A stretch of DNA of 5,968 nt from contig JBFIHZ010000270.1 in NCBI GenBank assembly GCA_041601535.1, positions 1 to 5,968 of the forward strand, written 5' to 3'. The notes beneath the pieces are model-generated. The model was not told the DNA's origin, ran no database searches, and saw only the letters and a list, made by a program, of their open reading frames with translations. Of this stretch, positions 1-5,550 are shown in pieces; within the stretch, counting starts at the first letter, position 1; the number at the start of each line of letters is the position of its first letter. Source of the DNA: JBFIHZ01 sp041601535 (GTDB lineage Bacteria; Pseudomonadota; Gammaproteobacteria; Xanthomonadales; SZUA-36). A program made the translations under genes and the position numbers.

Positions 1-567
1 AAGCCCATCGGTAAAGGCACGGGACTGGGTCTGTCGACGGTGTACGGCATCGTAGAGCAAAGTGGCGGGTTTGTTGAACTGGACTCTTCGCCGGGTGAAG
101 GCACCGAGTTCCGGGTGTACTTTCCCAGTACCAGCGACAGCGAGCCAGCGCCGCAGCCGATGGAGCAGCGGGCGGCCTATGCCGGTTCACTGAACGTGCT
201 GCTGGTTGAGGACGAAGACCTGGTGCGCGCCCTGACACGGGCGATGCTGGAGCATGCCGGACACCGCGTAGTCGAAGCCTCCGATGGTCATCAGGCGCTT
301 GAGTTGCTGCAAGGCAACAGTCAGCTGGACCTGTTGTTGACAGACATTGGGCTGCCGGGAATGGCAGGCACCGAGGTAGCGGAAAAAGCGCTTGGCCTGT
401 GCCCGCATTTACGGGTTGTGTTCATGTCTGGCTATATTGATGAAACCATCCGGGAACAGGCGCTGGGCGGCAAACACCGTCTGCTCAAGAAGCCGTTTGA
501 TGCGGCCGATCTGCAGGCGGAAATTGCTGAGGCCATGGCCGATGCCGCGCCAGCCAGGCCGGTCTGA
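1..567 (+). CDS. Hybrid sensor histidine kinase, C-terminal part (ATPase end plus receiver domain)
   Basis: The reading frame is open from the first base, so the N-terminus lies outside the window; 188 residues are visible. Residues 1-45 are the end of a HATPase_c domain: the G2 box (GTGLGLSTVYGI, from residue 6) and the closing strand pattern SSPGEGTEFRVYFP. A short linker rich in Pro and Glu leads to a receiver domain at about 64-182. It has the acidic pair E70/D71 in LLVEDED, phospho-acceptor D115 in TDIGLPG, the conserved Ser at 143 in FMSGY and K164 in the KKPF motif. All key residues are present, so the receiver should accept phosphate. The ATPase style is typical of PAS-type hybrid kinases that autophosphorylate a His and pass phosphate to the attached receiver. 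The input signal cannot be inferred because the sensor part is missing. The GTG at 40 lies inside the ATPase domain and is not a start. The stop is 4 bases from the stop of the convergent methyltransferase. Confidence 0.93.
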   Translation, partial: KPIGKGTGLGLSTVYGIVEQSGGFVELDSSPGEGTEFRVYFPSTSDSEPAPQPMEQRAAYAGSLNVLLVEDEDLVRALTRAMLEHAGHRVVEASDGHQALELLQGNSQLDLLLTDIGLPGMAGTEVAEKALGLCPHLRVVFMSGYIDETIREQALGGKHRLLKKPFDAADLQAEIAEAMADAAPARPV

Positions 568-571
568 AACG

Positions 572-1267
572 TCAGGCCGCGCTGCGAAAGGCCAGCAGGT
601 GGTTAATGCCGGACAGGTCACTGGCCAGCACCTGCATGCTGTCAAACCCGGCACTGTCACCCAGCGCCTGGTAGGTGGAAACGGCGTCCGGGTAGTCACA
701 GGCCACCACGTGTCCGAACAGCAGCTCCCGCTCCGGCCCGGTTAACGTGGCGTAGTGCTCGCGCGCAAATGCCAGCCAGCGCTCAAGGTAGTCATCCCTG
801 CTTTCGTCAGTTTCCCGAAATGCATCAATAACCACCAGCAAGCCGCCAGGCTGCAGCATCCGGTGGCAGGCCGCCAGTACCTTGCCTTTGTGTGAAGCGC
901 GCTCAAGATGGTGCAGGGAAAAGCTGGCCACGATCAGGTCAAATGGCCCGCTGACGCTTGCCGGCAGGTCCAGCAGGTCGCCTTCGCAGGTGGTCGCCGG
1001 GATCCCGGCCTGGGCCAGGTTGCGCTGCGCCCGCTCAAGTGCGCTGGCGGTGATATCGATGCCGGTGTAGTGCCGCACCGGCACGGCTTGCAGCAACGGC
1101 AGCATCGGTGTGGCGTCACCACAGCCGAGGTCGAGAATGGTAATGGGCTGGGTAAATGTTTGCCGGACAAGTTCCTGCAGGCGCTGGAAAAACCCGGCAT
1201 GCCCCATGTAGTCATTGTCCAACAGTTTCTGGTAGGCGCGCCATTCGTCAAACAACGGATCGGTCAT
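572..1267 (-). CDS. Class I SAM-dependent methyltransferase, substrate unknown
   Basis: This is a 231-residue soluble protein with the full Rossmann methyltransferase signature. Motif I is ILDLGCGDA (44-52), which binds SAM. Acidic D71 in YTGIDI should contact the ribose, and D97 in CEGDLLD lies near the adenine. The motif IV region is FDLIVASFSLHHL (109-121), and the post-motif strand is LQPGGLLVVID (138-148). It belongs to the Methyltransf_11/25-like group of small-molecule methyltransferases; nothing visible identifies the acceptor. The C-terminal part (about 150-231) is helical and probably forms the substrate lid. The ATG at 1267 is preceded by TGAGGA (1279-1274 on the minus strand) with a 6-base spacer, which supports this start. 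The gene is divergent from the channel gene and convergent with the hybrid kinase, so it is probably transcribed alone. Any terminator would have to lie inside the kinase gene, and I see no clear one. Confidence 0.9.
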   Translation of the reverse strand: MTDPLFDEWRAYQKLLDNDYMGHAGFFQRLQELVRQTFTQPITILDLGCGDATPMLPLLQAVPVRHYTGIDITASALERAQRNLAQAGIPATTCEGDLLDLPASVSGPFDLIVASFSLHHLERASHKGKVLAACHRMLQPGGLLVVIDAFRETDESRDDYLERWLAFAREHYATLTGPERELLFGHVVACDYPDAVSTYQALGDSAGFDSMQVLASDLSGINHLLAFRSAA

Positions 1268-1372
1268 GCTTGGTCCTCAGCGGTACATTATTTCGGGCCC
1301 TGGCAGGCTGGGCACATTCTACGCCAATCACCCTGAATGATGGAATTGCCGGCATGCCGCCGCGTGATGGGG

Positions 1373-1401
1373 TGGACTCTGGCCTGCAGGCCTTCTATCC
1401 T
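1373..1401 (+). promoter_or_regulatory. Candidate promoter for the channel gene, with a 12-bp palindrome in the spacer
   Basis: A -35-like TGGACT (1373-1378, 4/6 to consensus) and a -10-like TATCCT (1396-1401, 4/6) are separated by exactly 17 bases. The predicted transcript would start near 1408, leaving a leader of about 25 bases that contains the ribosome-binding site of the channel gene. The spacer holds GGCCTGCAGGCC (1381-1392), a perfect palindrome that could be an operator or could be chance in GC-rich DNA. The match is modest and unsupported by other data. Confidence 0.3.
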
Positions 1402-1432
1402 TCCGCCCGGCTTCAAAATAAAGGCACGGATT

Positions 1433-2683
1433 ATGCTGGACCTACTACAGAATTTATTGCAGGAATATGGCATGGGTGCCGAACTGGCGTTTTACCTGGC
1501 CAGTATCTGCAGTCTGGCCGGCGTGCTGTTGCTGGGTATATTTGTCAGTTTGGTATTGAAACGCTACCTGCTGGCCGCCGTGGCCTACCTGATTCGCCGA
1601 ACCACCACCCAGTGGGATGATGCGATCCTGCGCCGCGGTGTGCTCAAACGGCTGGGCCACCTGGCGCCCGCGCTGGTAGTCTATGTGGCCACCCCGCTGG
1701 CGCTGGATGGGCTGGATTCCGCAGTATCGTTTATCCGCAACGCCACCCAGATTTACATGATCGTCATCCTGGCGTTGGTGCTGGATGCGGTACTCAACGC
1801 GGTCGAGGATATTTACCGCACCACCGAGATTTCCCGCGAAATTCCGATCAAGGGGTTTGTGCAGGTGATCAAGCTGGTGCTGTATTTCGTGGCGGTAATC
1901 CTGATTATCGCGGTCTTGCTTAATAAGACACCGCTGTACCTGCTCAGCGGCCTGGGTGCGCTGACCGCGGTGCTGATGCTGGTTTTTCGTGATGCGATAC
2001 TGGGGTTTGTGGCCGGCATCCAGCTGACCGCCAACAAGATGGTGGCGCACGGTGACTGGATTGAAATGCCCAAGTACGGTGCCGACGGCGACGTCATGGA
2101 AGTCACACTGACCACGGTGAAAATCCGCAACTTCGACAAGACCATTACCACCATTCCCACCTATGCCCTGATCAGCGAATCGTTCAAGAACTGGCGGGGC
2201 ATGCAGGAATCGGGTGGGCGGCGCATCAAGCGCGCGGTATACATTGATGTCAGCAGCATCCGCTTCTGCGACGAGGACATGCTCGACCGGTTTGTGCGTA
2301 TCCAGTACATCGCGGAGTACATTCAAAGCAAAAAGCGCGAGCTGGACGCATTCAACACCGAATCAAAAGCCGACCATTCCAGCCTGGCCAACGGCCGCCG
2401 CATGACCAATATCGGGACGTTTCGCGCCTATGTGCTGGCCTGGCTGCGCAACCATCCAATGATAAACCCCGATATGACCTTGCTGGTGCGGCAGCTGCCG
2501 CCGGGTGACAATGGCCTGCCCATTGAAATCTACGTGTTCTGCAAGGACAAGGAGTGGGCTAATTACGAAGCCATCCAGGCGGATATATTCGATCATATCC
2601 TGGCGGTGGTGGCGGAGTTCGATCTGCGCGTATTCCAACACCCTACCGGTGGGGATTTCCGTCGGCTGGTGGCGCCTGCATAA
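1433..2683 (+). CDS. ybdG: YbdG-type mechanosensitive ion channel (MscS family)
   Basis: This inner-membrane channel opens under membrane tension and releases solutes during hypo-osmotic shock. The 416 residues match the length of E. coli YbdG (415). There are five hydrophobic segments, at about 17-42, 77-97, 104-125, 145-163 and 169-198. The last is the Gly/Ala-rich pore helix with GLGALTAVLMLVF, followed by the beta-domain motif HGDWIEMPKYGADG (206-219). The cytoplasmic part keeps stretches I recognise from YbdG: TTIPTYALISESFKNW, GGRRIKRA, RRMTNIGTFRAY (322-333), MTLLVRQLPPGDNGLPIEIY (348-367) and IQADIFDHI. This points to the YbdG subgroup, not MscS, MscK or YnaI. I chose ATG 1433 because AAAGG (1420-1424) lies 8 bases before it and the length then fits the family. 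An in-frame ATG at 1337 would add 32 residues of unlikely sequence, has no Shine-Dalgarno, and would cover the candidate promoter. It appears to be transcribed alone. Confidence 0.95.
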   Translation: MLDLLQNLLQEYGMGAELAFYLASICSLAGVLLLGIFVSLVLKRYLLAAVAYLIRRTTTQWDDAILRRGVLKRLGHLAPALVVYVATPLALDGLDSAVSFIRNATQIYMIVILALVLDAVLNAVEDIYRTTEISREIPIKGFVQVIKLVLYFVAVILIIAVLLNKTPLYLLSGLGALTAVLMLVFRDAILGFVAGIQLTANKMVAHGDWIEMPKYGADGDVMEVTLTTVKIRNFDKTITTIPTYALISESFKNWRGMQESGGRRIKRAVYIDVSSIRFCDEDMLDRFVRIQYIAEYIQSKKRELDAFNTESKADHSSLANGRRMTNIGTFRAYVLAWLRNHPMINPDMTLLVRQLPPGDNGLPIEIYVFCKDKEWANYEAIQADIFDHILAVVAEFDLRVFQHPTGGDFRRLVAPA

Positions 2684-2706
2684 CTTTGCCGGGTGGATGT
2701 ATATGA

Positions 2707-2821
2707 CTGGCCAGTGTGGCCAGAAAGACATCAGCCAGGCACTTGCCTGGCTGATGTGGCGCTGCGGTGGAGGATCAGTGGAACCCGTACCCGCGGGGTC
2801 GGGCACAGGCTCAGGCTGAGC
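2707..2821. terminator. Cluster of hairpins between convergent genes, possible bidirectional terminator
   Basis: The gap between the channel gene and the convergent Gcw_chp gene holds four hairpins. They are a 7-bp stem with a 3-base loop (2707-2723), a perfect 14-bp inverted repeat with a 2-base centre (2728-2757), a 4+4-bp stem with one bulge (2784-2803) and a 5-bp stem with a 3-base loop (2809-2821). The 14-bp repeat is the strongest. No T-run follows it on the plus strand. On the minus strand it is followed only by a weak CTTTCT. Transcription arriving from both sides would meet these structures, so a termination or mRNA-end-protecting role is plausible, but it is not a textbook intrinsic terminator. 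I see no gene in 2684-2882. Confidence 0.42.
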
Positions 2822-2882
2822 TTCCACACTTCGCACAGCAGCCCCCAAAATCAAAACTGGAAGCCGGGTGTGAACAGGTCAA

Positions 2883-3524
2883 TCAGAAATCAAACGCCTT
2901 GCTCAGTGACAACACCAGGTTGACGTCCGAGTCGCCGCCCAGCAGGGTGGAATCGCTGTACAACACGGCAAAGTTGTAATCGAACAGATCTTTCTCCGAC
3001 ACGGTCAGCGTGTTGCCGTAACCCACTTCGTAATAGTTGCCGTCGAAGTCATCTTCGAACATGCCCACTATGCCGTAGAACCCGTTGTAGGCCGCCGTCA
3101 GTGAGTAGAACTGGTAATCCAGCGTCGGGCCGTCAAAGTTTTCATACTCGCCTACCGCCATGTCAAACGTCAGCCAGCTGTAGCCTACGGAAAAGTTGAA
3201 CTCACGGTAGGTGTCATCAAAATCGCCGGTGTAGGTGTAGATGGTGCCGCCCACCGACAGGCTGAAGTCGCCGGCTTCGAAGCCGTAGCCGCCGTAATAG
3301 TCGATCTCCAGGCCATCACCGACATCGGCACCCCAGGTGCCCAGGTAGAATCCGCCGGCTTCAAAGTCGAGGCCGCCAAACGCCGATGATTTTTCCTGCG
3401 GTATGCCACGGAAAATATACTCGCTGTTCCAGCCGATATTGGCCGACACCGGCGCGGCGCTGACGGACGTTGAAAACAATGCCAAAAGTGCCAGGCATAC
3501 TAGGGAAGTTGACTGCTTGATCAT
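2883..3524 (-). CDS. Secreted Gcw_chp / TIGR02001-family protein, probable outer-membrane beta protein
   Basis: This is a 213-residue precursor. Residues 1-23 form a Sec signal peptide: MIKQ, then a hydrophobic core LVCLALLALF, with cleavage likely after VSA (23). The mature part begins with the family signature of a strand followed by SEYIFRGIPQ (34-43). It continues as alternating aromatic/hydrophobic strands separated by acidic turns (FYLGTWGADVGDGLEIDYYGG, YTYTGDFDDTYREF, YEVGYGNTL) and ends in Phe. This pattern fits the Gcw_chp family (TIGR02001), whose function is unknown. The strand periodicity and terminal Phe suggest an outer-membrane barrel, which is an inference. I start at 3524 because AGGAG (3535-3531 on the minus strand) sits 6 bases upstream and the signal peptide then begins properly. 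An in-frame ATG at 3563 would add 13 polar residues ahead of it. Cys10 has no lipobox around it, so it is not a lipoprotein. The protein is strongly acidic, as many exported proteins of marine bacteria are. It is transcribed alone. Confidence 0.9.
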   Translation of the reverse strand: MIKQSTSLVCLALLALFSTSVSAAPVSANIGWNSEYIFRGIPQEKSSAFGGLDFEAGGFYLGTWGADVGDGLEIDYYGGYGFEAGDFSLSVGGTIYTYTGDFDDTYREFNFSVGYSWLTFDMAVGEYENFDGPTLDYQFYSLTAAYNGFYGIVGMFEDDFDGNYYEVGYGNTLTVSEKDLFDYNFAVLYSDSTLLGGDSDVNLVLSLSKAFDF

Positions 3525-3674
3525 GCTGCTCTCCTGTTGGGCCTGTGCCGTGGCCCGGTTCAAATGAAAAGAATTCAGGAGGGTTAATGCAGATTATGTG
3601 CCATCTTGCAAAAGGTATATAAAACAGACAGATAGAGGTTTTCGGGGGAGATGATGGCGTGTGGCTGGTCCAAA

Positions 3675-3728
3675 CCGGTGCAGCCTGTGCTTCGTCAGGG
3701 TGCGTGGCACGGGGCTGCCGGGCTTTTT
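3675..3728 (+). terminator. Candidate intrinsic terminator with no gene directly upstream
   Basis: On the plus strand, CCGG (3675-3678) and CAGCC (3681-3685) pair with GGCTG (3713-3717) and CCGG (3718-3721), with a 2-base bulge. GTGC (3687-3690) then pairs with GCAC (3707-3710) inside the stem. Two bases later comes TTTTT (3724-3728). The layout is that of a rho-independent terminator, although the stem is imperfect and the 16-base loop is large. No protein gene ends just before it in this orientation. If real, it would end a short transcript starting around 3600-3640. Confidence 0.33.
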
Positions 3729-3838
3729 GCAAAGTCACGTGCAGTGGACCATAGAAAACTGCAATAAAATGTCAGGGGGTCTGCCGGTTGTGGCCGGCGA
3801 AATGGCGGCCAGTTTCAGGCGTGGGGCATGTTCAGAAA

Positions 3839-3884
3839 CTTCATAACCCGGTGCGAAGCAAAAGCCTCGCACCGGGTTACGAAG
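3839..3884. repeat. Long near-perfect inverted repeat (18-base arms)
   Basis: The left arm 3839-3856 and right arm 3867-3884 are complementary at 17 of 18 positions (one A/C mismatch), with a 10-base loop AGCAAAAGCC whose GC ends can pair around AAAA. The core is a 13-bp perfect stem, TAACCCGGTGCGA with its complement. No T-run follows on the plus strand. On the minus strand only TTTCTG follows, and no minus-strand gene ends nearby. It could be a dispersed intergenic repeat of the REP or MITE kind, a terminator, or a structured part of an RNA; the window shows only one copy. Confidence 0.55.
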
Positions 3885-3997
3885 AGTTGCGACTGTTCCG
3901 TATCGCAGGGCTACAAAGAGTTCCATCTCTCACTCTATTAGTGCAAGTAGTTGGATGATTCTCTCACTTTAGAGACAATAAATTTAATTACTACGTG

Positions 3998-4025
3998 TTT
4001 TCAGTAACTTGAACGACATTAAAAT
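3998..4025 (+). promoter_or_regulatory. Candidate promoter for the phosphatase-kinase pair
   Basis: TTTTCA (3998-4003, 4/6 to the -35 consensus) and TAAAAT (4020-4025, 5/6 to the -10 consensus) are separated by 16 bases, in the most AT-rich part of the gap. A transcript would start near 4032 and give a leader of about 90 bases before the phosphatase ATG. This is a motif match only; AT-rich DNA gives such matches by chance. Confidence 0.32.
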
Positions 4026-4073
4026 TCACTTTTTCAGGTTGCCACGCAGCCCGTCTTTGGAGCAAGGCGCGGT

Positions 4074-4090
4074 GGACACTTAAAGTGTTC
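4074..4090. promoter_or_regulatory. Dyad in the phosphatase leader
   Basis: ACACTT (4076-4081), a central A, then AAGTGT (4083-4088) make a perfect 13-base dyad. One G-T and one G-C pair extend it to 4074-4090. It lies 33 bases before the phosphatase ATG and downstream of the candidate promoter. It could bind a dimeric repressor or fold as a small hairpin in the leader RNA. No regulator gene is nearby to support either reading. Confidence 0.28.
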
Positions 4091-4123
4091 AGCGAGCGGT
4101 CGATTTTTGATAGCCTGTCGCGC

Positions 4124-4576
4124 ATGAAATCCATATTGTTTGTATGCATGGGCAACATCTGCCGTTCGCCCACCGCCGAAGGCATCTTCCGCCATCTGGT
4201 GGCGACTGCCGGGCGTAGCGCGGAATTTGAAATTGATTCCGCCGGCACCTTGCGCTACCACGAGGGCGACCGGGCGGATGGGCGCATGCGGGCTGCTGCG
4301 GCTGAGCGGGGTTACGCGCTGGATAGCATTGCACGGCAGATCCGGACGGAAGACTTTCACCGCTTTGATTACATTGTCACGATGGACGAGGTTAACTATA
4401 GCGAAGTGCGCGCACTGGACCCGGGCGGCAAGGCCCGTGTGGTGCGCATGTGCGATTACTGCCAGCAAAGCACGGTACGTGAAGTGCCGGATCCGTACTA
4501 CGGCGGGGAGCAAGGCTTTTATACCGTGATAGATATCCTCGAGGATGCCTGCGCCAACCTGCTGGACCGTCTCTGA
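4124..4576 (+). CDS. Low-molecular-weight protein-tyrosine phosphatase, probable deglycation partner
   Basis: This is a cytoplasmic phosphatase of 150 residues, normal for the family. The P-loop comes directly after the first strand: C8-M-G-N-I-C13-R14-S15, the CX5R(S/T) motif, with C8 as nucleophile and R14 binding phosphate. The general acid is D123 in the DPYYGG motif (123-128). The GTLRYHEGDRADGRM stretch (41-55) matches the conserved loop and helix of the family. All catalytic residues are intact. The ATG at 4124 gives the usual N-terminus, with the first strand right before the P-loop; an in-frame GTG at 4085 would add 13 residues. Neither has a clear Shine-Dalgarno. The family is usually annotated as acting on phosphotyrosine. 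Its position just upstream of a fructosamine-kinase homologue, and reported ribulosamine 5-phosphatase activity of LMW-PTPs in such pairs, favour a role in protein deglycation here (inference). No tyrosine kinase or capsule genes are nearby to suggest exopolysaccharide control. Confidence 0.95.
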   Translation: MKSILFVCMGNICRSPTAEGIFRHLVATAGRSAEFEIDSAGTLRYHEGDRADGRMRAAAAERGYALDSIARQIRTEDFHRFDYIVTMDEVNYSEVRALDPGGKARVVRMCDYCQQSTVREVPDPYYGGEQGFYTVIDILEDACANLLDRL

Positions 4577-4586
4577 AGGCCGCCGG

Positions 4587-5492
4587 GTGGCGGCGAAATT
4601 TCCCGTTGAACTGGAACAGTTGGGGCGCGGCGCGCCGCTCAGTTTGCGGGCCTGCGGTGGTGGCTGCATCGCCAGTGCGGCCATCGCCCAGTTTGCCGAT
4701 GGCAGCCGCGTATTCGTCAAGAGTCTTGAGCCCGGAAACAACACCGCGGTGGGTCCTGATGTGTTCGAGCGCGAGGCTGAGGGCTTGCAGGCATTGGCCG
4801 CCGCCGGCAGCCTGCGGATTCCCGCCGTACTGGCCTGCGGCAGCCATGCACTGGTGCTGGAACTGATTGAAGCGGGCACCCCCGGGCCGGAATTCTTTTC
4901 AGCATTCGGGCGGGCACTGGCTGAACTGCACGAACACCGTGGCGGGGCCTGCGGGTTTGTCCACGACAACTACCTTGGTGCCAGCCCGCAGCCCAATCAG
5001 CCGGTGCGTGGCCCATGGCAGGATACGCCCGGCGGTGACGGCAGCGACTGGCCGGAGTTTTTCATGCAACGCCGGCTGCGCTACCAGGTGGCATTGGCCT
5101 GTGCTCGTGGCGCGGGCGATGAGTTGTTGGTTTTGCTGGACCGGGCGGAGCAAGCTATCCGGCAACGCTTGCAGGCCGCGCAAGAGCCCCCCAGCCTGCT
5201 GCATGGAGACTTGTGGAGTGGCAATTTCATGGTGGATGAACAGGGCCGTGCCTGCCTGATCGACCCGGCGGTTTATTATGGCCACCGCGAATCAGATCTG
5301 GCGATGACGCGCCTGTTCGGCGGCTTTGACCCGACGTTTTACCAGGCATATGCAGAACGGCTGCCGCTGGCTGCGGGGCATGAACAGCGCCTGCCGGTTT
5401 ATCAGCTCTACCACGTCCTCAACCATTTCAACCTGTTTGGCTCGGCCTATTACGGACAGGCCTGCCAGTTGCTGCGCCGGTGTGCTGCCTGA
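4587..5492 (+). CDS. Fructosamine/ribulosamine 3-kinase family protein (YniA-like)
   Basis: This predicted cytoplasmic kinase has an aminoglycoside-phosphotransferase-like fold. The family phosphorylates the 3-hydroxyl of ketoamines on glycated proteins, after which the adduct falls off. The 301 residues compare with 286 in E. coli YniA. There is a Gly-rich loop GGGCIASA (24-31), ATP-binding K45 in VFVK and E65 in EREAEG. The family loop DNYLGASPQPN (127-137) leads to WPEFFMQRRL. The catalytic loop HGDLWSGN (206-213) has D208 as base, and IDPAVYYGHRESDLAM (225-240) has metal-binding D226. The GTG at 4587 is chosen because GAAGG (4575-4579) precedes it by 7 bases and the conserved Lys then falls at residue 45, as in YniA. 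An in-frame ATG at 4545 would add 14 residues and overlap the phosphatase by 32 bases. The tight spacing implies one mRNA with the phosphatase. Most tested bacterial homologues prefer ribulosamines or erythrulosamines, and YniA itself was inactive on tested substrates, so the exact substrate is open. Confidence 0.93.
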   Translation: MAAKFPVELEQLGRGAPLSLRACGGGCIASAAIAQFADGSRVFVKSLEPGNNTAVGPDVFEREAEGLQALAAAGSLRIPAVLACGSHALVLELIEAGTPGPEFFSAFGRALAELHEHRGGACGFVHDNYLGASPQPNQPVRGPWQDTPGGDGSDWPEFFMQRRLRYQVALACARGAGDELLVLLDRAEQAIRQRLQAAQEPPSLLHGDLWSGNFMVDEQGRACLIDPAVYYGHRESDLAMTRLFGGFDPTFYQAYAERLPLAAGHEQRLPVYQLYHVLNHFNLFGSAYYGQACQLLRRCAA

Positions 5493-5550
5493 GGCCGCTG
5501 TTGTGGCACGGCCGGCGGATGGTATGACGTTATTCAAAAAAGAGAGCAGT

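Larger units (their letters stand above)
3525..4123. other. Long intergenic region without a convincing protein gene
   Basis: About 600 bases separate two divergent genes, the Gcw_chp gene (leftward) and the phosphatase gene (rightward). The left third should hold the leftward promoter, but I find no strong -35/-10 pair. On the plus strand, a strong AGGAGG (3577-3582) precedes an 11-codon ORF (ATG 3587, stop ending 3622). The middle holds a terminator-like hairpin (3675-3728) and a long hairpin (3839-3884). From about 3925 to 4030 the DNA turns AT-rich, with two short direct-repeat pairs (AAGAGTT at 3882 and 3916, TCTCTCACT at 3926 and 3960) both offset by 34 bases. The second TCTCT also pairs with AGAGA as a small hairpin (3960-3975). 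The longer open frames here (61-63 codons) lack ribosome-binding sites and recognisable content. A small RNA or regulatory hub is possible. Confidence 0.6.

Noticed and set aside
595..635. A 7-bp inverted repeat (GCAGGTG / CACCTGC) near the end of the methyltransferase gene as a terminator for the kinase
   Set aside because: The arms are short, 27 bases apart, inside coding sequence, and have no T-run after them.
1337..1432. An upstream ATG that would extend the channel by 32 residues
   Set aside because: There is no Shine-Dalgarno, the extra sequence is unlike the family, the length would exceed YbdG, and it would cover the candidate promoter.
1454..2326. A 290-codon minus-strand open frame inside the channel gene
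   Set aside because: Its composition (many Gln, His and Gly) is that of a complement of a membrane-protein gene. The plus strand is an unmistakable YbdG homologue.
3467..3524. The Gcw_chp protein as a lipoprotein because of Cys10 in its signal peptide
   Set aside because: The residues before Cys10 do not form a lipobox, and a normal signal-peptidase I site (VSA) follows the hydrophobic core.
3839..3884. The long hairpin as an integron attC site
   Set aside because: The ends do not fit the RYYYAAC / GTTRRRY core-site rule, the arms are too perfect and short, and there is no cassette array or integrase.
3735..3926. A 63-codon minus-strand frame running through the long hairpin
   Set aside because: There is no ribosome-binding site or recognisable domain, and the frame is partly made by the two hairpin arms.
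4034..4969. A 311-codon minus-strand open frame across the phosphatase and the start of the kinase
   Set aside because: It lies antisense to two clearly recognised enzymes, is rich in Pro, Ala and Arg as expected of a GC-rich shadow frame, and shows no domain.
5493..5550. A GGCCG / CGGCC stem after the kinase stop as its terminator
   Set aside because: There are only 5 pairs with an 11-base loop, and no T-run follows on the plus strand.
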